From assembly GCA_027296045.1 (NCBI GenBank), contig JAPUJS010000607.1:1-5903 (forward strand): 5,903 nt of DNA. Reading direction: 5' to 3'. The notes under the pieces are model-generated. The model searched no databases. It worked only from the letters and a program-made list of their open reading frames with translations, and was not told the origin of the DNA. The position numbers were made by a program, and so were the translations under genes. Source of the DNA: a bacterium. GTDB taxonomy: Bacteria > Latescibacterota > UBA2968. Numbering within the stretch: position 1 is the stretch's first letter; each line of letters opens with the position of its first letter. Of the stretch, positions 1 through 5,858 are shown one piece after another.

Positions 1-372
1 CAGGCTTTTGCAAGCCTGGTCGATATTGTAATTGACTCCCCCTTTGGCTCCATGCTCAGTATGGTCGGTGGCCCATCCGCACTCCAACCCCTGCGTGAAC
101 CCTTTATCCTCAAAATGCGCGAACATGCTTTCCAAACCCTCTCATCCCCCCTGGTCCTGGATGCTGTCCAGCACGGATTTGACACGTCGGATCGTGCCGA
201 TGCAATCATCGAAAAAATCGACCAGATCGTTATCAAACGCCTGGACGAACTTACCCCCGATATGGTCAAACAAATCATCCAGGACATGATTCGCGCCCAC
301 CTGGGCTGGCTGGTGGTCTGGGGTGGTGTCTTTGGCGGTCTCATCGGCTTTGTCACCAGTTTCCTGATATAA
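1..372 (+). CDS. DUF445 family membrane protein, C-terminal part (5' end outside window)
   Basis: The reading frame is open from base 1 and ends at TAA 370-372, giving the last 123 residues of a longer protein. The visible part is mostly amphipathic helix with many charged residues. It ends in a motif typical of DUF445 proteins: an acidic/amide stretch (ELTPDMVKQIIQDMI), then HLGWLVVWGGVFGGLIG and a short hydrophobic tail. That tail (about residues 100-123) is one glycine-rich transmembrane helix at the extreme C-terminus. DUF445 members usually have about 400 residues, with membrane helices at both ends and a long helical middle. Their biochemical role is not established, so no function is assigned. 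The internal ATGs at 52 and 61 are not starts, because family-like sequence continues upstream of them. The next gene begins 11 bases after the stop on the same strand, which suggests co-transcription. Family assignment rests on recognising the C-terminal motif. Confidence 0.8.
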   Translation, partial: QAFASLVDIVIDSPFGSMLSMVGGPSALQPLREPFILKMREHAFQTLSSPLVLDAVQHGFDTSDRADAIIEKIDQIVIKRLDELTPDMVKQIIQDMIRAHLGWLVVWGGVFGGLIGFVTSFLI

Positions 373-383
373 CCTTACCTCTC

Positions 384-2210
384 ATGCTACTCTATGATGG
401 CAACTGTGGCTTCTGCACACTCTGGGTACACCGGATTCGGTTGGCAATTCCCACAGAAGTCCGGATCGCCCCGTCTCAGGATGTTGCCGATCAGTTCCCC
501 CAAATTCCCCCCGAAGCCTTCGAACAATCCGTCCAGTGGATCGAATCCGACGGCCAGATCCTCAGCGGTGCAAAAGCGGCCTTTCGCTTTCTAAAAGAAG
601 CCGGTCACCTTGGCCGATCCGCCTGGTGGGCCTACCACCACCTTCCCGGATTTGCCTCCCTTTCAGAACAGGCCTACGCCTTTGTGGCACGCAATCGGGA
701 GCTTGCATCCACCCTGACCCGATGGCTCTGGGGCCCCACCCTGGATCGTCCGACCTTTCACATTTCTGCCCATCTTTTTCTCCGTTTCCTGGCCCTCATC
801 TATCTCATCGCCTTCACCTCCTTCTGGAGTCAGGCCGAAGGCCTCATCGGCAGCCAGGGCATTTTGCCCGCCCAGGGCTATCTCGACCGAATCCAAAACC
901 ATTTTGGCTTCGTCAACTTCTGGCAATTTCCCACCCTCTTTTGGCTGGGTGCTTCCGACATCCACTTGCACCTGGTCTGTGCCATGGGCGCAGTTGTTTC
1001 CGTGGCCGCTCTGATTTTCCCCGGGTTCTGGTTTCTCTGGGCTTCCCTTTGGTTTTTCTACCTGTCTTTGAGCACAGTTGGACAGACCTTTCTCTCTTTC
1101 CAGTGGGATGCTCTGCTGCTTGAAACCGGTTTCTTAACGCTGTTCCTGGTCCCCGTCACTGGCTGGCGATCGCCCACCCCCCCTCCCACGCGTCTGGTCT
1201 CGTGGCTCTTTCGCTTTCTCCTTTTTCGCCTGATGTTCTCCTCCGGCGTCGTCAAACTCACCAGCGGTGACACCACCTGGTGGGACCTGTCTGCACTCAC
1301 TTTTCACTATTTTACCCAACCCATTCCCAACCTCACAGCCTGGTATGTACACCAACTTCCAGATGGAATACATGCCCTGAGCAGCATTGGCATGTTTGGC
1401 ATCGAAATTCTGGTCCCCTTTTTATTTTTTGCACCCCAACGTCTCCGCCTGACCGCCTGCATCCTCCAGGTGATCTTCCAACTGGCCATCCTTCTGACCG
1501 GCAACTACACCTTTTTCAATCTGCTCACCCTGACCCTCTGCATCTGGCTGATAGACGATCGCACATGGCCGGGAAACAGAAAGCGTATCTCAACCTCGAA
1601 GCCCGCCAAAAAAAGGCACCCTCGGCCTGCCTGGATTGCCATCTTTTTCACTTTATTCACCCTGTTAATCACCACAATGCTCTTTACCCGCTCCACCTTT
1701 CGCCTTGAAACGCCCTGGCCAGAACCGGTGTATGCGCTTTACGAGGCACAGGCCCCCTTTCACATCCTCAATTCATACGGCCTGTTTCGGGTCATGACGA
1801 CCGAGCGCCCCGAAATCATCCTGGAAGGCAGCGCAGACGGCACGACCTGGAAGCCCTACTATTTCTACTACAAAGCAGGCGATCCAACGGTTCCTCCCCC
1901 TTTTGTCGCCCCTCACCAGCCCCGTCTGGACTGGCAAATGTGGTTTGCAGCCCTCCGGGGTGATGCCAGAAACACACCCTGGTTTCTCAACTTCTGCGCC
2001 CGCATTCTGGAGGGTTCTCCTCCTGTCCTCCACCTCTTGTCGCACAACCCTTTTCCCGAGGCGCCCCCACCCTATTTTCGGGCCCGTCTCTATCATTATG
2101 CGTTCACCTCCTTTCAAGAAAAAAACAGGACCGGACACTGGTGGAAACGCACCTTAAAAGGTGATTTTCTGTCCCCGATCCAGAATCAATTTTTGAAGCA
2201 AAATCCATGA
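384..2210 (+). CDS. DCC-type thiol-disulfide domain fused to lipase maturation factor-like membrane protein
   Basis: This 608-residue protein has two parts. Residues 1-115 match the DCC/DUF393 family: the chain opens with LLYDGNCGFC, placing a thioredoxin-like CxxC pair at Cys8 and Cys11. Residues 125-608 match the lipase maturation factor (LMF1) family. Hallmarks are GSQGILPA (156-163), FQWDALLLETGF (239-250), RLMFSSGVVKL (282-292), HYFTQPIPNLTAWYVHQLP (308-326), LTGNYTFFNLL (371-381), and a soluble C-terminal domain with NSYGLFRVMTTERPEIILEGS (463-483) and APHQPRLDWQMWFAAL (509-524). About eight to ten membrane helices lie between 130 and 434. The basic loop 397-414 should be cytoplasmic, putting the C-terminal domain outside, as in ER-lumenal LMF1. 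Animal LMF1 is needed for folding dimeric lipases; the bacterial role and client are unknown. ATG 384 is the only plausible start: no upstream in-frame ATG or GTG was seen before the end of the previous gene, and the DCC motif begins at once. No Shine-Dalgarno is visible, so translation may be coupled to the preceding gene. Confidence 0.88.
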   Translation: MLLYDGNCGFCTLWVHRIRLAIPTEVRIAPSQDVADQFPQIPPEAFEQSVQWIESDGQILSGAKAAFRFLKEAGHLGRSAWWAYHHLPGFASLSEQAYAFVARNRELASTLTRWLWGPTLDRPTFHISAHLFLRFLALIYLIAFTSFWSQAEGLIGSQGILPAQGYLDRIQNHFGFVNFWQFPTLFWLGASDIHLHLVCAMGAVVSVAALIFPGFWFLWASLWFFYLSLSTVGQTFLSFQWDALLLETGFLTLFLVPVTGWRSPTPPPTRLVSWLFRFLLFRLMFSSGVVKLTSGDTTWWDLSALTFHYFTQPIPNLTAWYVHQLPDGIHALSSIGMFGIEILVPFLFFAPQRLRLTACILQVIFQLAILLTGNYTFFNLLTLTLCIWLIDDRTWPGNRKRISTSKPAKKRHPRPAWIAIFFTLFTLLITTMLFTRSTFRLETPWPEPVYALYEAQAPFHILNSYGLFRVMTTERPEIILEGSADGTTWKPYYFYYKAGDPTVPPPFVAPHQPRLDWQMWFAALRGDARNTPWFLNFCARILEGSPPVLHLLSHNPFPEAPPPYFRARLYHYAFTSFQEKNRTGHWWKRTLKGDFLSPIQNQFLKQNP

Positions 2211-2270
2211 CCAAAAAGGAACCAAACCGGGTTCATCCGGGTTCAAATGCGGAAGGCCCGAGAGACAGAC

Positions 2271-2299
2271 TTGATTCTTTTTTCCATAAAACGTATCTT
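2271..2299 (+). promoter_or_regulatory. possible sigma70-type promoter for the secreted LamG-like gene
   Basis: TTGATT at 2271-2276 and TATCTT at 2294-2299 are separated by 17 bases, each matching four of six positions of the sigma70 consensus. A transcript from here would start near 2306, just before the AGGAG at 2316-2320. The surrounding AT-rich stretch contains a direct repeat, TTCCATAAAA at 2282-2291 and 2298-2307 (16-base period), which overlaps the proposed -10 region. The 118-base gap from the previous gene is room enough for a separate promoter. Both boxes are weak, so this is only a candidate. Confidence 0.3.
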
Positions 2300-2314
2300 C
2301 CATAAAAATGGATT

Positions 2315-2320
2315 CAGGAG
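2315..2320 (+). promoter_or_regulatory. Shine-Dalgarno CAGGAG that fixes the start of the secreted protein
   Basis: CAGGAG lies 8 bases before ATG 2329-2331. The upstream in-frame ATG at 2308 has no purine-rich site before it, and using it would put this Shine-Dalgarno inside the coding region. The site therefore selects ATG 2329, which also gives a conventional signal peptide beginning MPKYRRF. Confidence 0.7.
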
Positions 2321-2328
2321 ATCAACCG

Positions 2329-3012
2329 ATGCCCAAATACCGCCGGTTCCCAATCCGGCTTCTCGTTCTCATCTCCCTCCTTTCCCATGCCAGTCTCCTT
2401 GGGGCCGAAATCCAGCAGTTCTGGTATTTTGACCAGCTCGAAGGAGGAACGCTTCCCGAAGGATGGGAGCGTGCAGAAACCAAAGGAGAGCACAACCCGG
2501 CAACCTGGGAAATCGTCGAAAAGGGAAAGGATGCACCCAGCGCCAAAAACGTGGTCGCAATTACCTATAATACCAACGATGCAAAAACATCCAACCTGCT
2601 CCTGGCCAAACAACAGGCCCTGAAAAACGTCGAACTCAGCGTCCAAATCCATGCCGGCGAGGGGCTCGGTCAGTCTGGCGGCGGCCTCATCTGGCGGGTC
2701 ATCGATGAAAACCACTATTATCTCGCCTATTGGAATGCCCGTGAGAATCACGTCCGGCTCTCCCTGGTCATCGGCGGCAAACAATCTCTCATTGAATCGA
2801 TAAACGTCGAAGCCGACACCGAAGAATGGCATCTGTTGGAAGTGATCCACACCGAGGAAAGCCTTCAGATCCTCTTCGACAGCGAAAGCCTCATCGACGC
2901 AGAAGAAAAAAAAGTAGACCTCCCCGGATGGGTCGGCCTGTGGGCACCTGGAGATGCGATGCCCTGGTTTGACAACATGTTGATCTACTCGGATGAAGAA
3001 GGGGAAGAATAG
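2329..3012 (+). CDS. secreted LamG/DUF1080-like beta-sandwich protein
   Basis: The product has 227 residues. Residues 1-26 form an export signal: basic n-region with Lys3, Arg5, Arg6 and Arg10, hydrophobic core LLVLISLLSHASLL, and probable cleavage after Gly-Ala (26/27). No lipobox cysteine is present, so a soluble exported protein is expected. The mature chain is one concanavalin-like domain. Its landmarks are a FDQLEGGTLPEGW opening (34-46), GGGLIWR (117-123), NHYYLAYWN (128-136), a WHLLEV strand (167-172), GWVGLWAPGDA (200-210) and WFDNMLIY (213-220). This layout is common in short exported proteins of planctomycetes and relatives, often annotated as DUF1080 or GH16-like. No GH16-type ExDxE catalytic motif is visible, so carbohydrate binding is more likely than hydrolysis, and no ligand can be named. 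The C-terminus is acidic (SDEEGEE). The stop lies 23 bases before the shared terminator. Start chosen from the Shine-Dalgarno at 2315-2320. Confidence 0.8.
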   Translation: MPKYRRFPIRLLVLISLLSHASLLGAEIQQFWYFDQLEGGTLPEGWERAETKGEHNPATWEIVEKGKDAPSAKNVVAITYNTNDAKTSNLLLAKQQALKNVELSVQIHAGEGLGQSGGGLIWRVIDENHYYLAYWNARENHVRLSLVIGGKQSLIESINVEADTEEWHLLEVIHTEESLQILFDSESLIDAEEKKVDLPGWVGLWAPGDAMPWFDNMLIYSDEEGEE

Positions 3013-3035
3013 CGGAAGACACCTTGGCAAAACAA

Positions 3036-3075
3036 AAAAGAAGGTCGTGAGAGGATTCCCTCACGACCTTCTTTT
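3036..3075. terminator. bidirectional intrinsic terminator between convergent genes
   Basis: A perfect 16-bp inverted repeat pairs 3036-3051 with 3060-3075 around an 8-base loop (AGGATTCC), within which GG/CC can extend the hairpin. The GC-rich core is GGTCGTGAG/CTCACGACC. A run of A precedes the left arm and a T-rich tract (CTTTTCTTCTT) follows the right arm, so the hairpin has a U-rich tail on both strands. It sits 23 bases after the + strand stop (3012) and 24 bases from the - strand stop (3100), as expected for a terminator shared by two convergent transcripts. Confidence 0.9.
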
Positions 3076-3099
3076 CTTCTTCCAAAGCCAAAGCTCGCC

Positions 3100-3461
3100 C
3101 TATTCCGAAAGTGCAGCCTTCAGCACCGCCACAATTTCCGGATGTTCCTTCGGCGTTTTTAAACTGCTAAACACCAGACTGCCCTCCCCATATTTCAAAG
3201 CGATTTTCAACTCCTCTGCAATCCGCTCCGGCGACCGCACCAGAGGAGACATTCCGGGTACTTGGCCTCAAAAGCATCGGTAGGATAAGGCGTTACTACA
3301 GCCACAATGGGAACCCCCAGCGCCCGCCCCGCATCGGCCATCACCCGCGTTGGATTGGGGGTAATCAGGGTGTTGAACCCAAGTTCATGGGCAAAGCGGA
3401 CCAGCTCTCGCTGCTCTGCTTCGCTCTTTCTTGGCATATGCCAATCCCAGGCAGCTTTCAT
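3100..3461 (-). pseudogene. frame-disrupted short gene, possible TIM-barrel remnant
   Basis: Translation starts at ATG 3461, with GGAGAG nine bases upstream (3471-3476). The first 70 residues run MKAAWDWHMPRKSEAEQREL onward, with strand-like segments GFNTLITPN and VPIVAVVTPYP, then FEAKYPE. At about 3252-3258 the frame breaks. The continuing frame gives a poor tail (CLLWCGRRSGLQRS) and stops at 3207. The other frame gives good protein-like sequence, PGMSPLVRSPERIAEELK and then YGEGSLVFSSLKTPKEHPEI, ending AVLKAALSE at TAG 3100-3102. One extra base in the CCGG run would restore a continuous 120-residue protein. The gene is last in the - strand operon, 91 bases after the aminotransferase, and ends just before the shared terminator. 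The first two strands look like the beginning of a TIM barrel and the tail like its last strand and helix. An out-of-frame internal deletion in a larger glycosidase-like gene is therefore an alternative to a single-base frameshift or sequencing error. I do not recognise the family securely. Confidence 0.65.
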
Positions 3462-3552
3462 GGTTCTTGTCTCTCCGTTTAAATCTGCTTCTCCGCTTGC
3501 AACAGGCATCCAGATCCAGAGAAAGCAGAACCCCCGAGAAAAACCATTGCCC

Positions 3553-4740
3553 TCATCCGGAGACCAGCACGTCTGCAGCGGCTTCTCGGATGGCCTTTGC
3601 AATTACTTCGACCCGCTCCGAATCGTTATCCGGATGCATGCCAATCAGCACGCTGCGACTCAAAATATCCAGCGAATCCTGGCACATATCTTCCGAATAT
3701 TCAATGCCGAGTGCCTTGTTCTCCGGCAAATTAAAAGGATCCAGAGACGGGTGGTGGGCCCCTTGCTTCCGCATAATCGGATCCCACCGAGTATAGACGT
3801 GACGGCCCGTATCGATGGGCAAAAATGCTTTTCCGCCGCTTTCTTTTATCTGAGACGCAAATGACCGGGCAGATGCTTCCCCGTCAAAAATGAACCCGAG
3901 GTGCGTTCCACACTCATAATCCAAGCTATTGTTTTGAATCGACGTCAATCCGGCATCTTCGCCAATCTTCAGCAAATGTCGCTTGTGCCCCCGCATCCGG
4001 TCCAGCATCTCGTCAATCCGTTCCAGCTGGGCATTTAAAATAGTCCCGGAAATCTCGGTCGCCCGAAAATTCAAACCCGCAAACTGTGCTTCGGGCCGAT
4101 GTTCCTCCGGATTCCAATAATAAGAACAACAATCCGTCGCCACAGACCCACGCTGGGCAACTGCCTCATCGTTGGAAACAAATGCCCCGCCCTCGCCACT
4201 GGTCATGTTCTTGTAATAGTTAAAGCTGAATGCCCCCGCATGTCCAATAGAGCCCAACATCCGCCCCTCATATCCGCCCCCAACGGCCTGGCAGGCATCT
4301 TCCAGCACCAGTGCATTGTGTCTTTCGGCCACCGCCATAATGCCATCCATATCACAGGGCAATCCCCACATATGCACCGGAATGATCGCCTTGGTATGCG
4401 GCTGAATCCGCCGTTCCACATCTTCGGCCGACAGCGTAATCGAATCGTCCACATCCGCCACAATCGGAATCGCACCTGCGGCCACAACCGCCAGCGCCGT
4501 GGCCATATAGGTGCACGACGGCACAATCACCGAATCTCCGGGCCCCACCTTTAACCCGATTAATGCACAGTACAAAGCGGCCGTTCCGCTGGTGGTCATT
4601 CGAACGTGCGCTACGCCCAGGCGCTTGCCCCAGTCCACCTCAAATTGATCGCACTCTCCGGCCTTTCCATACCGAAAAATCTCGCCACTCATCAACAGCT
4701 TCTCTACCCGTTTGGATTCCGCTTCGCCAATTCGATACAC
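3553..4740 (-). CDS. DegT/DnrJ/EryC1/StrS family PLP-dependent sugar aminotransferase
   Basis: The 395-residue product has the full length and order of this fold-type I family, which transfers an amino group (usually from glutamate) to keto-sugars. Visible landmarks: FRYG (22-25); TTSGTAAL (49-56) for the PLP phosphate; VIVPSCTYMATALAV (71-85); IIPVHMWGLPCDMD (119-132); LEDACQAVGG (146-155) with Asp148 facing the pyridine nitrogen; FSFNYYKNMTSGEGG (171-185) with Lys177 as Schiff-base lysine; and GLNFRATEISG (222-232). All key residues are present, so it should be active. The start is GTG at 4738-4740. An AAGGAGG lies six bases upstream and an in-frame TAA at 4744-4746 rules out any longer N-terminus. 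It follows the Gfo/Idh/MocA dehydrogenase gene by 74 bases, a pairing in which the dehydrogenase makes the keto-sugar and this enzyme aminates it. The substrate is not readable, and no nucleotide-sugar enzyme is in view. A catabolic or compatible-solute role is also possible. Confidence 0.9.
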   Translation of the reverse strand: MYRIGEAESKRVEKLLMSGEIFRYGKAGECDQFEVDWGKRLGVAHVRMTTSGTAALYCALIGLKVGPGDSVIVPSCTYMATALAVVAAGAIPIVADVDDSITLSAEDVERRIQPHTKAIIPVHMWGLPCDMDGIMAVAERHNALVLEDACQAVGGGYEGRMLGSIGHAGAFSFNYYKNMTSGEGGAFVSNDEAVAQRGSVATDCCSYYWNPEEHRPEAQFAGLNFRATEISGTILNAQLERIDEMLDRMRGHKRHLLKIGEDAGLTSIQNNSLDYECGTHLGFIFDGEASARSFASQIKESGGKAFLPIDTGRHVYTRWDPIMRKQGAHHPSLDPFNLPENKALGIEYSEDMCQDSLDILSRSVLIGMHPDNDSERVEVIAKAIREAAADVLVSG

Positions 4741-4746
4741 CGTTTA

Positions 4747-4753
4747 CCTCCTT
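4747..4753 (-). promoter_or_regulatory. strong Shine-Dalgarno for the aminotransferase GTG start
   Basis: On the - strand the sequence is AAGGAGG, six bases (TAAACG) before GTG 4738-4740. A perfect site at ideal spacing, together with an in-frame TAA at 4744-4746, makes the non-ATG start secure. Confidence 0.85.
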
Positions 4754-4760
4754 TTAAGGG

Positions 4761-4799
4761 TCAAATTTCTCGGAAAAAAGACGTCTGTTCAGGTGTCAT
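4761..4799 (-). pseudogene. 12-codon mini-ORF, likely 5' scar of a phytanoyl-CoA dioxygenase (PhyH) gene
   Basis: Between the oxidoreductase and the aminotransferase the - strand carries ATG at 4799-4797 and TGA at 4763-4761, encoding MTPEQTSFFREI. An AAGGAGG stands five bases before the ATG, as strong as the site of the next full gene. The peptide closely resembles the usual opening of PhyH-family dioxygenases, which commonly begin with (L/M)TPEQ..FFRENGYLVV; this is from memory of the family. PhyH genes often neighbour Gfo/Idh genes in Poribacteria- and Latescibacteria-like genomes. The simplest reading is a PhyH gene whose body was deleted, leaving its ribosome-binding site and first twelve codons. 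A short leader peptide coupling translation of the aminotransferase is the main alternative: its stop lies 20 bases before the GTG. Chance similarity over twelve residues cannot be excluded. Confidence 0.45.
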
Positions 4800-4804
4800 C
4801 CGAA

Positions 4805-4811
4805 CCTCCTT
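4805..4811 (-). promoter_or_regulatory. strong Shine-Dalgarno before the mini-ORF
   Basis: AAGGAGG on the - strand, five bases (TTCGG) before the ATG of the 12-codon ORF, lying three bases past the oxidoreductase stop codon. It has the same core as the site at 4747-4753, 58 bases away, so two ribosome-binding sites stand in tandem in a 74-base gap that holds only one full gene start. This is the main reason for treating the mini-ORF as translated, or formerly translated. Confidence 0.7.
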
Positions 4812-4814
4812 GTA

Positions 4815-5858
4815 TTAATTGGATGGAATGTCCAGATCCCGTTCTACGATTGGAAATTCAATGGCCTTCTTATTTTTTTGGTGAGACAAGTGACTCGCCG
4901 AAATCATTTCAAATGCAAAGCGGCCGTCTATTCCAGACGATTGAGATCCCGCCCCCGTTTCGAGGCAGCACACCAGATCGTCAACCACATTCAGAAAGGT
5001 ATTGCGAACAGGATAGCTTCGGGGCAAATATCGCTGGGACATGTTTCCAAATTCACTGGCTTCCGATCGTTCATCCGGTGTCCACAATTGGATATGGAAA
5101 CCATCGTCGATTCCTTTCAAAATGCCCGCATCCCCGATGCATTCCCAACACAGTCCGTGGTGCATGCCAATGGCCCCATCCACAGTAATACGAACCCCAC
5201 TTTTTGTCTCAAAAACCCCGGTGCCTCCCGGATCAAAATCGTCCGGATTACTCAACCATCCCATCCCCCAGGCCACTTCTTCGCCTGTAAACATTAGGGC
5301 AAGGTCAAAGGCATGGCTGCCACCACGACAAAGTCTGCCGTTGCCAAAATGGAGAGCAATAGCCTGTAGTTGGCCAATCACGCCCGAATCAAGTGCTTCT
5401 TTCAGCTTCACATACCGATCATCCCAGCGTCGTTGATGGTTAATGGCCAAAACGGTGCCGGAAGCCTCACAGGCAGTAACCATTTGATCGCACTGTGCCA
5501 GACTCACTGCCATTGCTTTTTCACACCAAACCGCTTTGGCACCGGCTTCTGCAGCAGCAATCACCATCTCGGCATGGACGGTCGCCGGGGTGGCAATGCT
5601 CACCACATCCGGGCGCTCTTTCTCCAGCATTTCTCGATAGTCACTGTAAACCGGCAACTGGCGGGCAGATCGGAAACGTTCCTGACGCTGCGAATCACGT
5701 GTCGAACCGGCAATCAACTGAGTACGGGGATGGTCTTCATAGGCATCGGCATGGCAGCAGGGCCGAAACCAGTCCGGGTGTCGTCCTCCAAGCCCATCGG
5801 CAATCTGTCCCATCACGCCCAGTCCGATCACCGCAGCTCGATAGGTCACTTCTGACAT
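4815..5858 (-). CDS. Gfo/Idh/MocA family NAD(P)-dependent oxidoreductase
   Basis: The 347-residue product has the two-domain layout of this family, which oxidises or reduces sugars, inositols and related polyols with NAD(P). The N-terminal Rossmann domain carries GLGVMG (12-17) for the dinucleotide, VVSIATPATVHAEM (85-98), and WCEKAMA (111-117), the position of the usual EKP motif, with Lys114 kept but Pro replaced by Ala. The C-terminal alpha/beta domain holds NHQRRWDDRY (140-149) and GGSHAFDLALMF (179-190), where His182 and Asp185 match the common GxHxxDL catalytic motif. Length is normal and no key catalytic residue is missing. It starts at ATG 5856-5858 with GAGGGG a few bases upstream, a weaker site than those downstream. 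The 45 bases before it may hold the end of another - strand gene; two frames stop there (TGA at 5869-5871 and at 5855-5857, the latter overlapping the ATG), but too little is visible to choose. Substrate unknown; sugar oxidation feeding the downstream aminotransferase is inferred from position. Confidence 0.9.
   Translation of the reverse strand: MSEVTYRAAVIGLGVMGQIADGLGGRHPDWFRPCCHADAYEDHPRTQLIAGSTRDSQRQERFRSARQLPVYSDYREMLEKERPDVVSIATPATVHAEMVIAAAEAGAKAVWCEKAMAVSLAQCDQMVTACEASGTVLAINHQRRWDDRYVKLKEALDSGVIGQLQAIALHFGNGRLCRGGSHAFDLALMFTGEEVAWGMGWLSNPDDFDPGGTGVFETKSGVRITVDGAIGMHHGLCWECIGDAGILKGIDDGFHIQLWTPDERSEASEFGNMSQRYLPRSYPVRNTFLNVVDDLVCCLETGAGSQSSGIDGRFAFEMISASHLSHQKNKKAIEFPIVERDLDIPSN

Noticed and set aside
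2150..2168. CACCTT/AAGGTG inverted repeat followed by ATTTTC, like a terminator
   Set aside because: It lies inside the LMF coding region about 45 bases before the stop, has a short stem and only four consecutive T, so it is probably incidental.
2227..2262. GGGTTCAAAT resembles a tRNA T-loop and might indicate a tRNA or att site
   Set aside because: No matching 3' T-stem strand, acceptor stem or anticodon arm was found; the similarity comes from a tandem CCGGGTTCA repeat.
2314..3030. Long - strand open frame (238 codons) antisense to the secreted gene
   Set aside because: It is the shadow of the + strand gene, which has the signal peptide, domain motifs and Shine-Dalgarno. The antisense product has no recognisable domain.
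2993..3283. + strand open frame across the terminator and the broken gene
   Set aside because: It runs through the intrinsic terminator and is antisense to convincing - strand coding sequence.
3479..3547. 22-codon - strand ORF (MVFLGGSAFSGSGCLLQAEKQI) with a lipobox-like segment between the aminotransferase and the broken gene
   Set aside because: The ribosome-binding site is weak and badly spaced, there is no charged n-region, and nothing recognisable follows the cysteine.
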